Shown: piece by piece, positions 15,235-23,423 of the stretch | Position numbering within the stretch: the first letter of the stretch is position 1 | How the letters are laid out: each line of letters opens with the position of its first letter | Assembly (NCBI GenBank): GCA_025210555.1 | Contig: JAOARL010000019.1 | Location: 64,338-128,337, forward strand | Direction of reading: 5' to 3' | DNA length: 64,000 bases | From: Clostridia bacterium | GTDB taxonomy: Bacteria > Bacillota > Clostridia > Lachnospirales > JAOARL01 | Program-made: the position numbers and the translations under genes | Notes under the pieces: model-generated | Seen by the model: the letters and a program-made list of their open reading frames with translations, nothing else | What the model was told of the DNA's origin: nothing | The model's database searches: none

Positions 15235-15843
15235 ATGATTAATGATATTTTTGTAGACTTAGGATTACTAGACAGAGTAGAAGACAAGGATATGTTAGGT
15301 TCAAAAACTGGAGGTTATGGTAAGAATGCAACTATGACACTTGAAACAGAAAATGAAGCTGGAACTAAAATTATAGAGAGAGCCAGTTTTGAAGATAGTA
15401 AGCCAGTTAGTGTAGCAACTGAGATTACAAACAAACATGGAGATAAGTTTACTACAATTGAGCATTCAAATGGAACAAACGATTTAAAAGCAGAGTTTAA
15501 TGGTATTTTACTATTTGATCAAAGAGCTTGTGCTGAACTAAACCTTTCGTATGATGAAGATCAAAAAATGTTTAACACTTATTTCGAATTTATGTACTTC
15601 ATAAGAAGACTAGTTGTTGAAGGAGAAAAAATAAGTGAAGGGCAAATAGGGGCAATTAAAGCAAAATTAGATAAAGAATTTTTTAAAAAAGAAGAAAATG
15701 AAAGTGTTTTCGGAAACGTATTACAAGGTTTATCTCATGAAGATAATCTTGTAAATAATGAAACTGAAACAAGTAATAGCATAGTAGAAGGTACAAATGA
15801 AAAAGAGACAGATGAAATAGAAAAAGATGAAAAGGAAAAATAA
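15235..15843 (+). CDS. Hypothetical protein, possibly distant family C member
   Basis: A 202-residue soluble protein of unknown function. ATG at 15235 follows AGGAG; the GTG at 15226 overlaps that site. The opening (INDIFVDLGLLDRVEDKDMLGS), beta-rich middle and a C-terminal helix with VEGEKISEGQIGAI resemble the layout of the two family C proteins, but similarity is weak. The last 40 residues are highly acidic and low in complexity, rich in Glu, Asn and Lys (ETDEIEKDEKEK), probably disordered. It is followed 5 bases later by an exported protein. Confidence 0.6.
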   Translation: MINDIFVDLGLLDRVEDKDMLGSKTGGYGKNATMTLETENEAGTKIIERASFEDSKPVSVATEITNKHGDKFTTIEHSNGTNDLKAEFNGILLFDQRACAELNLSYDEDQKMFNTYFEFMYFIRRLVVEGEKISEGQIGAIKAKLDKEFFKKEENESVFGNVLQGLSHEDNLVNNETETSNSIVEGTNEKETDEIEKDEKEK

Positions 15844-15848
15844 TAACT

Positions 15849-16244
15849 ATGAGAAAAAAATTAGCAGCATTACTAGCAATTGGAATATTTTGTTCAAATA
15901 TGAACGTAATATTACCTGAGCCTAAAGAGAATAAAGGATTAGAAGATGTAACTAGAAAAGAAGCAGCGGAAATAATGAAGAGAATGTTTCCAGATATGGA
16001 TTTCGATTTTGAAGAAAACATTACTAAAGAAGATAGGATAGAAGAAACTATTAATCAAGAATTTTTAAATGGTGTTAAGCAAGGACTTAATAATGATATA
16101 TTAAATGAAACAGAATCAAAAGATATTAAAACAGTAATGCTAGGTGCTGAAAAAGATATGCAAACAGAAGATTTAACAGACAATATTATAAGAGTATTAA
16201 TACCTAACGGAGCAGATGAAACTAAAGCAATGTTGTTTTATTAA
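15849..16244 (+). CDS. Small exported protein
   Basis: A 131-residue protein with an N-terminal signal-like segment (MRKKLAALLAIGIFCSNM) followed by an acidic, helical body. A DVTRKEAAEIMKRMFPD stretch is reminiscent of S-layer-homology type segments, but it is too short and isolated to call. Function unknown. The start is 5 bases after the previous stop, with a weak AAGGA site, so it depends on the upstream transcript. Confidence 0.55.
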   Translation: MRKKLAALLAIGIFCSNMNVILPEPKENKGLEDVTRKEAAEIMKRMFPDMDFDFEENITKEDRIEETINQEFLNGVKQGLNNDILNETESKDIKTVMLGAEKDMQTEDLTDNIIRVLIPNGADETKAMLFY

Positions 16245-16360
16245 TACATTTCATTATGAAAAAAGAGCATTTGATTATAACTATGTTTACAATGGTATAT
16301 AAATATTATATTATTACTTTGGAAACAGACATGTTTCTATACTTAATATAATTCAACGAG

Positions 16361-16388
16361 AAAAAAGACTATAGCCGGTCTTTTTTTT
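16361..16388 (+). terminator. Rho-independent terminator
   Basis: AAAAAAGAC pairs with GTCTTTTTT across an 8-base loop, with eight Ts. It separates the paralogue block from the membrane protein pair. Bases 16245-16360 hold no gene that I can support. Confidence 0.75.
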
Positions 16389-16402
16389 CATGGGAAAATT
16401 TA

Positions 16403-16431
16403 TTGAAAAAAGGCATTAATAAGAATATAAT
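16403..16431 (+). promoter_or_regulatory. Promoter of the 16479 pair
   Basis: TTGAAA at 16403-16408, a 17-base spacer, and TATAAT at 16426-16431. Confidence 0.65.
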
Positions 16432-16478
16432 GAATGAAGTGAACAAATATTTATGAAAATATAAAAAGGAGATGGAGT

Positions 16479-16886
16479 ATGAATAAGGAAACAAAAAAGT
16501 TTTTCCTAATAGTTCTAATAGCAATGGCTCTTATGTTTATATATACATATATTACATATAATAATGTTTATATACTTAATAATAAGGCTGCATATGTAGA
16601 TACTATATTGGAAGATATGAACATGGCATTAGATAAAATGGAAACAAAAGAGTATACATTGAATGCTTATAGAGTGTCTGATGATAAAGTTATATTAGAT
16701 GTTAAATATTCTAAGAAGGAATCAGAGTTAAAATTAGGAAAGTTTACAGATAGTAAACTTGAAGAAATGCATAAAAAATATGAAAGTCTTATTGAACGTA
16801 AGAGATGCAAATTAAGTTTTATAATAATATATAAAGATGTAAACGACGTTGCGTTTGCAAGAACGGAGAACTTATGGAAGAAGTAG
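16479..16886 (+). CDS. Bitopic membrane protein, first gene of a membrane pair
   Basis: A 135-residue protein with one N-terminal hydrophobic helix (FFLIVLIAMALMFIYTYI) and an extracytoplasmic domain of about 105 residues. Function unknown. The gene overlaps the next one by 13 bases, so translation is probably coupled. The same order, a bitopic protein overlapping a four-helix protein, recurs at 29668-30553. Confidence 0.65.
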   Translation: MNKETKKFFLIVLIAMALMFIYTYITYNNVYILNNKAAYVDTILEDMNMALDKMETKEYTLNAYRVSDDKVILDVKYSKKESELKLGKFTDSKLEEMHKKYESLIERKRCKLSFIIIYKDVNDVAFARTENLWKK

Positions 16887-17332
16887 TTAAGAAAAAAGAA
16901 GCTAAATTTGGAATAATTGCTTTAAGTATATTCTATATATTTATTTCAGCACTTATGATTATAGCTAGTGGGTATAAGATTGCATCAAATAGTTATATGA
17001 TAGATAATGTTATAGCATTAATATTAAACCTTGCTATGTTTATATCTGCAATAGGTATGATAGTTAAAAATAAAACAGGATTCAAAGTTTTTACAGCTAC
17101 CATAGCTATGTTAGCCGGAGAGGCAATGGCTATAAGTATAAGTGAATTAGTAAATAATTATCATGGCTTCTCAAGTATTAGAGTCATTATTAGTTTAGCT
17201 CTTATAAGTTACTTAATATCAGAAGGTGTTTTTAATAGATTTGAAATGGAGCTTGATGATAATATAAGAAAAGATATATATTCTATATTTGGAGTAATAT
17301 CAGTAATTATGCTTATAGTACAATTTAGTTAA
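16874..17332 (+). CDS. Tetraspan membrane protein, second gene of a membrane pair
   Basis: A 152-residue protein with about four to five hydrophobic helices. Function unknown. GGAG lies 6 bases before the ATG inside the upstream gene. Its last 45 residues (ISYLISEGVFNRFEMELDDNI, then a final helix) align with the end of the tetraspan protein at 30074 (ISNVLIAEKVLSVFDIELEGNI), which makes the two gene pairs paralogous. Confidence 0.65.
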   Translation: MEEVVKKKEAKFGIIALSIFYIFISALMIIASGYKIASNSYMIDNVIALILNLAMFISAIGMIVKNKTGFKVFTATIAMLAGEAMAISISELVNNYHGFSSIRVIISLALISYLISEGVFNRFEMELDDNIRKDIYSIFGVISVIMLIVQFS

Positions 17333-17359
17333 AATAGTCTGTATATAGACTATTTTTTT
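17333..17359 (+). terminator. Rho-independent terminator
   Basis: AATAGTCT pairs with AGACTATT around GTATAT, followed by TTTTT. Confidence 0.85.
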
Positions 17360-17396
17360 GTTATAATAAAACAAATAAAAATAAAGGGGACTAAAT

Positions 17397-19079
17397 ATGA
17401 ATAGACACGCAGCTCATCATAAGACAAAAAGCAATTATGCATTTGCATATGATAATGAAAAAATGTATATAAGACTTAGATTAGATAAACATGATGATGT
17501 AAAAGTATATTTAGAGTATACAGATAGATATCATTTAAGTGATTTTGACTTTGATACTAGTAAGTTAAATGACTTACATAAAGTTTTAATGGAAGTTGAA
17601 GCAGAAGATGAATTATTTAAATATTATGTGGCAGAGGTTAATCCAGAAGATTGTAATAATAGGGTTGGTTATATATTTAAGATAATAGAAGATGAAGAAA
17701 CTTATTATTATGGATCAAGAGGATTAAATCACATTTCAGAAATTTCACTTGAAGAAATGAGAAAAGAAATATTTAACTTCCCATATGTTAATAATGTAGA
17801 TATACATAGAGTTCCAAAGTGGGTTAAAAATGCAACATTTTATCAAATTTTTGTAGAAAGATTCTCAAATGGAGATCCTTCTATAAATCCAGACAATATA
17901 GTAAGCTGGGATGCAGAGCCAAAGTGGGATAATTTCTTTGGTGGTGACATTAGAGGTATAATAAATAATCTAAGTCACATAGAGGATTTAGGAATAACAG
18001 CATTGTATTTAACTCCTGTATTTAAGGCAACAACTAATCATAAATATGATACGGTTGACTATATGGAAATAGATCCACATTTTGGAACTAAAGAAGATTT
18101 TAAAGAACTTGTTGATAAATGCCATGCTAGAGGTATCAAAGTAATGCTAGATGCAGTATTTAATCATTCTTCATATATGTTTGATAAGTTTCAAGATATA
18201 ATGAAAAATGGTGAGAATTCTAAATATGTAGATTGGTACCATATTAAAGAGTTTCCAGTAGACATTAATAAAGTTAACTATGAAACTTTTGAATATGTAC
18301 ATAATTTACCTAAATTAAATACAGAAAATAAAGAAGTTAAGGAATATCTTTTAAATGTAGCAAAGTACTGGACTGAGGAATTTAAAATAGATGGTTGGAG
18401 GCTAGATGTAGCTAATGAAGTTGACCATGTATTTTGGAGAGAATTTAGAGAGTTAGTTAAGTCTATTAATGAAGATATTTATATATGCGGTGAGATATGG
18501 CATAATGCATTTGAATGGAATAGAGGAGATCAGTTTGACTCTACTATGAATTATCCTTTATCAAATGCAATGGTAGACTATTTTGCACATAATAAGATGA
18601 GTACAGATGAATTTATAAAACTTACTTCTAGACTTAAGATAAATAATACTAAACAAGTTAATGAGATAATGTTTAATTTACTTGGATCTCATGATACTCC
18701 AAGAATCTTAACAACGTGTAAAGGGGATAAATTTAAGCTAATGGCAGCTGCAACTTTCCAGCTTTTATATACAGGAACTCCATGTATATATTATGGAACA
18801 GAAATAGGCATGCTAGGAGAAGGGGATCCTGATTGTAGAAGAGGTATGATATGGGATCAAAGTGATTGGGAGAAAGATATATATAATTTCTATAAGAAGA
18901 TTATCAGTATAAGAAATAATATATTAGTTAATGCAAAAGAAGAATATATATTAATTAATGATGAAGAAGTTTTAGTTATGAAAAATGATGTACTAAGTAT
19001 TAGTATAGACAATAAACAAAAAGAAATAATTATAAATGACGAAATAATTATTAGTATGAAAGAGGCGTTGAGCATTTAA
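17397..19079 (+). CDS. Neopullulanase/cyclomaltodextrinase-type alpha-amylase (GH13)
   Basis: A 560-residue cytoplasmic glycoside hydrolase that would cleave alpha-1,4 (and perhaps alpha-1,6) links in maltodextrins, cyclodextrins or pullulan fragments. An N-terminal beta domain (about 1-125, CBM34-like) precedes the GH13 barrel starting at WVKNATFYQIFVERFSNGD. The catalytic residues are visible: nucleophile Asp337 in DGWRLDVANE, acid/base Glu366 in CGEIW, and the transition-state Asp in HDTPR (432-436). There is no signal peptide, which fits the intracellular maltodextrin-degrading subgroup. AAAGGGG precedes the ATG. No sugar transporter is adjacent. Confidence 0.92.
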   Translation: MNRHAAHHKTKSNYAFAYDNEKMYIRLRLDKHDDVKVYLEYTDRYHLSDFDFDTSKLNDLHKVLMEVEAEDELFKYYVAEVNPEDCNNRVGYIFKIIEDEETYYYGSRGLNHISEISLEEMRKEIFNFPYVNNVDIHRVPKWVKNATFYQIFVERFSNGDPSINPDNIVSWDAEPKWDNFFGGDIRGIINNLSHIEDLGITALYLTPVFKATTNHKYDTVDYMEIDPHFGTKEDFKELVDKCHARGIKVMLDAVFNHSSYMFDKFQDIMKNGENSKYVDWYHIKEFPVDINKVNYETFEYVHNLPKLNTENKEVKEYLLNVAKYWTEEFKIDGWRLDVANEVDHVFWREFRELVKSINEDIYICGEIWHNAFEWNRGDQFDSTMNYPLSNAMVDYFAHNKMSTDEFIKLTSRLKINNTKQVNEIMFNLLGSHDTPRILTTCKGDKFKLMAAATFQLLYTGTPCIYYGTEIGMLGEGDPDCRRGMIWDQSDWEKDIYNFYKKIISIRNNILVNAKEEYILINDEEVLVMKNDVLSISIDNKQKEIIINDEIIISMKEALSI

Positions 19080-19091
19080 TACTTGATGTCT

Positions 19092-19121
19092 TTTACATTA
19101 TAGCTTTAAATAGTGTATAAT
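19092..19121 (+). promoter_or_regulatory. Promoter of the 19160 gene
   Basis: TTTACA at 19092-19097, an 18-base spacer, and TATAAT at 19116-19121. Confidence 0.55.
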
Positions 19122-19159
19122 TTTAATAGGCATTCATTTTTTGCTAAGGGGTGGTAATT

Positions 19160-19993
19160 ATGTTTAATGGAAGAGACTTAGATTACACCGAAAATACATC
19201 AGAGAGTAATTATCTAGTTACAAAGGTGTTTATGAATAATAATTATAGGGAAATTATCTATCAATTATATGAAGCAAGTAATAAAGATGAATTAATAGGA
19301 ACTATTAGTTTTTTTCAAAATCCAGATGGAGTATTTTCGCATGGAGAATTTTGGAAAGATATTGACTTAAATAACAGTATAGTTAAAAGGTTAATAAAAG
19401 ATAAAGCTTCATATGAACTTTTAAAAGAAAAAGGATTTATAAAGATAGATGATGAAGATGTAAGAAAGAGCTATTATTTAGATGTAGCTAGAAATCTTAA
19501 AAGACTTGAACTATCAAGTAGCATAATAAATGATATAGATAATGTTATTGAAGAGAACCAATATCTAAATGCTGAGAAAAGACTTATAGATATCTGTAAG
19601 GAATTAAATCAAAGGGGTATAAGTTGTAGTTCTACTAATATAAAATCTATGTTAGACAAAGAGATAAATAAAGTAAAGTTTGAAGATTATAATGAAAACA
19701 CTGTAATTAGAAATATAGTAAATGAAAATTTAAAAGAATCAAATGTAGATGACAGAAATGCTATTGTAACTAATGTTTTGCATGAAGTTCATTCGGAATT
19801 ATGTATAAACAAAGAATTACTTAATATAAAAGATAGCATTAACAATACACTTATAGATATATATGATTATTCTCATTTGGCAGAAAGCTTAGAAGAGATA
19901 GAAAGAACTGAAGAGTTTGTTGTTTTAGCTTTAGAGTCAAATAGGGAGTATGTTAATGACCTTATGGGTAAAGAAAAAGACCAAAATGTATAA
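19160..19993 (+). CDS. Hypothetical protein
   Basis: A 277-residue soluble, acidic protein that I do not recognise. ATG at 19160 follows AAGGGGTGG; a GTG at 19151 overlaps that site. The first 90 residues have an alpha/beta pattern (LIGTISFFQNPDGVFSHGEFW) and the rest is helical, with many Asn and Ile. It has its own promoter and lies between the amylase and the RHS locus, with no operon partner. No membrane segment or signal peptide. Confidence 0.6.
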   Translation: MFNGRDLDYTENTSESNYLVTKVFMNNNYREIIYQLYEASNKDELIGTISFFQNPDGVFSHGEFWKDIDLNNSIVKRLIKDKASYELLKEKGFIKIDDEDVRKSYYLDVARNLKRLELSSSIINDIDNVIEENQYLNAEKRLIDICKELNQRGISCSSTNIKSMLDKEINKVKFEDYNENTVIRNIVNENLKESNVDDRNAIVTNVLHEVHSELCINKELLNIKDSINNTLIDIYDYSHLAESLEEIERTEEFVVLALESNREYVNDLMGKEKDQNV

Positions 19994-19999
19994 TATTTA

Positions 20000-20028
20000 T
20001 TTACAATATGAATAATAACTATTATAAT
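20000..20028 (+). promoter_or_regulatory. Promoter of the RHS locus
   Basis: TTTACA at 20000-20005, a 17-base spacer, and TATAAT at 20023-20028. The 29534 promoter has the same hexamers and spacing. Confidence 0.7.
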
Positions 20029-20053
20029 CAAATAGGTTGATGGTAAATACGAA

Positions 20054-20095
20054 GGCGCAGCAAGGAGACATTCTTGTTTGTGTCTTTTTTTGTTG
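20054..20095 (+). promoter_or_regulatory. Leader hairpin with T-run (possible attenuator)
   Basis: AGACA at 20066-20070 pairs with TGTCT at 20081-20085, followed by six more Ts. An outer pairing CAGCAA with TTGTTG would compete with the T-run. A 16-base core, TTTGTGTCTTTTTTTG at 20077-20092, is identical at 29607-29622 in another leader. The structure lies between the promoter and the GGGGAGG site. Confidence 0.5.
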
Positions 20096-20123
20096 CAAAA
20101 AAACTATATGGGGAGGAAACAAA

Positions 20124-23100
20124 ATGAAAAAAAGTTTAAGTTTATTTATGTGTTTTTTAATAAGCTTTAACGCTAGCTATGCTAGCAGTAATTATGGGGA
20201 GGTGAAATACCCTATGGATGATCTTCTTGAGTTTGTAGAGCTTAATGAAGATAAGATACTTAATGATGCATTAGAAGCAGATATATCAAAAGATTGTGTT
20301 GAAGGATCAGGTTCTCTTGAGATAACTGCGCTTGATGAAGCTGGAAAGGTAGGAGTTGAGTTTGAATTATTAAAAAAGGATTTTAATGTAAATAATACAA
20401 AAGGGATTAATTTACAAATAAAACCTTATAGAAACGCTAGATGGATTGAATTCTATGCGAAATTTAAAGGTGGAGAAAAAAGATTAATACTAATTGATAA
20501 TGATTTAGATGGTAGATGTGAATTAGAGAATGATTTTAAATCAGGTGTATGGAATAAAATTAATTTAGATATGCTTAGAGTAGAAGATTTAGCATCAGAG
20601 GAGAATAACGATGTTGAAAGTTTAATTATTAGAGTAAATGAAGATTCAATATGGAAATTTGATGATATAAAAATGAATGAGGCTGGTAACTACAGTGTTG
20701 ATTTAGATAAATATGAGTCAGAAGATATTGTATTAAATAATGGAGAATTAAAGCTAAAGGAAAAAGATGGCAAATATGAAAAAGGTAATGTTATTACAAC
20801 TAAAGCTAAAAAGAATCAATTCATAAAAGAGTTTGATTTCTCAAATAATCCACAGACAATGAGCATGACTAATGGGATAGTGGTAGGAGAAAGTGAAGTG
20901 GAAATGATATATAGTCCAGGAGTTAGCTATCCACATACAGTTTTTGATAAAGATCCAAGTACAAATATGTCTTATTATCGTCCCTATATGAAAGGATGGA
21001 TAGGAATTAGTTCAAGCGAGCCAATATCTATATCTAGTCTAACATTACTTGAAAAAAATTCGAGGAATGTATTAAGGGGAATATTACAATGTTCTAATGA
21101 TGGAGAAAATTGGGAAAATGTAATGTATTTAAATAATATGTATGAAAATGGAAGAAATAAGACATATAAAGTTTACGATGTAAAAATTGCTAAAAAGTGG
21201 AGGATAATAGCTAACGATTCAGGTGGGAAATATTCGACATGGGAATTAAATAGTTTATCATTTCATAAGAGAAAAAAAGGTGAGTTTTTAAGACAAGGCA
21301 TAGAAATTAATAATGTAAGTAAAATAGAAAAGGCAAAATTAACAATAAGTGGAAGTGAAATCTATAATTTAGATACTTATTATAGGTATTCAGAGGATGA
21401 TGGAGAAACTTGGAGTGAATTTTCAAAAACTGATAAATATAATAATATGACTGAAATTATTGGTAAGAGCATTGCAAAATCAAAATTTGAAGTTAAATTA
21501 CTTACTAAAGATGGAGTTTTTGTATCGCCAGTTATTGAAAAAATTAATATAGAAATTTCAGGAGCAGAGGAAAAATCAACTGATAGTACATATAATAAAA
21601 ATATATCAAGAATATATATTGATTCAAATTATGAAGAAAAAGGAAATAGAATAGATGAATTAAAAACTAGTAAGTTTTTTGAAAATGATTATGCAAAGTA
21701 TAATGATAAATTTAATGTAAGTAGAAGCGGAAGATATATATTCAACTTAAATGAGTCAAATAAGTCTATGTATGTTCAAGATACAACAACTGGAAAAGTA
21801 GAGACTTATAGAAATTATGGGGATGATAGAGCCCAAAAGATATATACTTCATATGATGATAAGGCATACTATGAGGATAGATATAGAAATTTAGTTAATA
21901 AAACAGGATCAAAAACTGATATGGAATCTGTTTTTTATATTTCTAATAGTGGGTCGATAATACAATATGATAGCTATAGTGATGAATTAAAGCGTGCTGG
22001 AGCAAAATTTGTTACAGCAGCTCAAAATGGTACAAGAAGGTTTTTTACAGCATATAATAGTGAGACTAAGAGAACAAAATTATACATGGGAGATAAGATG
22101 ATTCTTGAAACAGTAAGAATATCTCATCTTAAGGCTAACTTAGATGGTAGCATGATAGCATATGAGAATAATAAAAACATATACCTATACAATGTAGATG
22201 AGGGTTACACGAGAAAATTAAATTTAAATAAGATGCAAGAATTTAAACCGATTAAATTTTTACTAAACAATAAAATATTGTTAGAAAATAAAAATACAAA
22301 GTTTAATATATATAATTTAGCAACGGATGAAATTACAGAGTTAGATACTCCGGGAATATCAGGAGCTGAAAAATATCTTTCAGATGATGGTTCGAAATTA
22401 ACCTATAGAATAAAACAAGGTAGTAACTATGGATACAAAGTTAAATATCTGGATGGAACAGATATTGTAAAATATCTTATGATATTTAATAACTCAGGTA
22501 GTTGGTATAGCTATAAAAACAATAGATGGGTAGAAGTAACGGATAAAGTAAAACCATCTAAAGAAGATTTTGATAAGTATGGAATGACAAAAGATGAAAT
22601 AAATAGCATGAGTGAAGATGATTTAGATTTATACAATAAGATTGGTAAAGATGTATATCAAGTAGACTTTGCAATACATATTAATTCACCTGATGTATAT
22701 ACAACGCCAGTAATAAAAGAAATAAAAGTGTTTACTAAAGATAGAGATGGTGAAGCAGAAGTTAAAAGTATGTATGCTAAGAAGAGTTTAACTTATGATG
22801 CATCTAATTGGAGAACTATAAGTAGAATATATCCAGTAGAAATAACTAAGAAAAATGCTGATATCTACTACTTCATTAAGTTAGATGGAGAATATGTATA
22901 TTATGAAAATGGAACTTGGAAAACAGCTGATGATATGAACACATGGCTTAGTGATATGAAAGGTAACTGGAATGATATTAAAAAAGTTGGAATGAGTGCA
23001 TATGATCTAAAGTTTATACCAGCTAGCAAATTAAGTAGTAAATTAGTAGGCAAAGAATTTAAGCTTGAATACGTAATGAATATTGAAGATACGAGTACAA

Positions 23101-23423
23101 ATGGATATAGCAGTAAAATAACTATAGATTTTACCAATAAGATGTTCGGTTCAAATAGTTTAACTTTAAATATTACTTATAGTGATGGAACACTTAAGAA
23201 GTTTACTGAGTTAAGTAACTCAGATATTGAAGATTTTATGACATGGCTTAATAGAAGAGAGTATGGAATAGGAGAAACATTTAAGAAAATTAAGGTTGGG
23301 AATATATATAAATTTATTAATTACAATATGATTCGTGAAATCGAAGTTGAAGAAGCAGTAGCAGCAGAGAGTAGTATGGATTCTGAAGCAATTCCAGTAA
23401 GTGAAAGTGAAGTTGTTCAGTAA
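20124..23423 (+). CDS. Large secreted protein upstream of RHS toxin (discoidin-like and beta-propeller-like)
   Basis: A 1099-residue exported protein. ATG at 20124 follows GGGGAGG and gives a classic signal peptide (MKKSLSLFMCFLISFNASYA). About residues 240-380 look like an F5/8 type C (discoidin) domain: PHTVFDKDPSTNMSYY, then ILQCSNDGENWENVMYL, then KKWRIIANDSGG. About residues 530-780 repeat short beta strands with SxxGRYIFNL and LDGSMIAYENNKNIYLYN, as in a TolB-like propeller. The C-terminal third holds two related segments (WYSYKNNRWVEV and YVYYENGTWKTA, each followed by a GM-x-x-x-(D/E) helix). Its TAATG overlap with the RHS gene implies translational coupling and a joint role, such as carrier, chaperone or surface anchor. 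No LPxTG motif is seen. Confidence 0.7.
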   Translation: MKKSLSLFMCFLISFNASYASSNYGEVKYPMDDLLEFVELNEDKILNDALEADISKDCVEGSGSLEITALDEAGKVGVEFELLKKDFNVNNTKGINLQIKPYRNARWIEFYAKFKGGEKRLILIDNDLDGRCELENDFKSGVWNKINLDMLRVEDLASEENNDVESLIIRVNEDSIWKFDDIKMNEAGNYSVDLDKYESEDIVLNNGELKLKEKDGKYEKGNVITTKAKKNQFIKEFDFSNNPQTMSMTNGIVVGESEVEMIYSPGVSYPHTVFDKDPSTNMSYYRPYMKGWIGISSSEPISISSLTLLEKNSRNVLRGILQCSNDGENWENVMYLNNMYENGRNKTYKVYDVKIAKKWRIIANDSGGKYSTWELNSLSFHKRKKGEFLRQGIEINNVSKIEKAKLTISGSEIYNLDTYYRYSEDDGETWSEFSKTDKYNNMTEIIGKSIAKSKFEVKLLTKDGVFVSPVIEKINIEISGAEEKSTDSTYNKNISRIYIDSNYEEKGNRIDELKTSKFFENDYAKYNDKFNVSRSGRYIFNLNESNKSMYVQDTTTGKVETYRNYGDDRAQKIYTSYDDKAYYEDRYRNLVNKTGSKTDMESVFYISNSGSIIQYDSYSDELKRAGAKFVTAAQNGTRRFFTAYNSETKRTKLYMGDKMILETVRISHLKANLDGSMIAYENNKNIYLYNVDEGYTRKLNLNKMQEFKPIKFLLNNKILLENKNTKFNIYNLATDEITELDTPGISGAEKYLSDDGSKLTYRIKQGSNYGYKVKYLDGTDIVKYLMIFNNSGSWYSYKNNRWVEVTDKVKPSKEDFDKYGMTKDEINSMSEDDLDLYNKIGKDVYQVDFAIHINSPDVYTTPVIKEIKVFTKDRDGEAEVKSMYAKKSLTYDASNWRTISRIYPVEITKKNADIYYFIKLDGEYVYYENGTWKTADDMNTWLSDMKGNWNDIKKVGMSAYDLKFIPASKLSSKLVGKEFKLEYVMNIEDTSTNGYSSKITIDFTNKMFGSNSLTLNITYSDGTLKKFTELSNSDIEDFMTWLNRREYGIGETFKKIKVGNIYKFINYNMIREIEVEEAVAAESSMDSEAIPVSESEVVQ

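Noticed and set aside
15849-16244. S-layer homology domain in the small exported protein
   Set aside because: One short DVTRKEAAEIMKRMFPD stretch is not enough; SLH proteins normally carry up to three full copies.
16320-16337. Short inverted repeat GGAAACA/TGTTTCT as terminator
   Set aside because: No T-run follows; the real terminator is at 16361-16388.
16257-16352. 31-codon open frame starting MKKEHLIITMF
   Set aside because: No ribosome binding site, composition of spacer DNA, and it runs into a terminator. Not supported as a gene.
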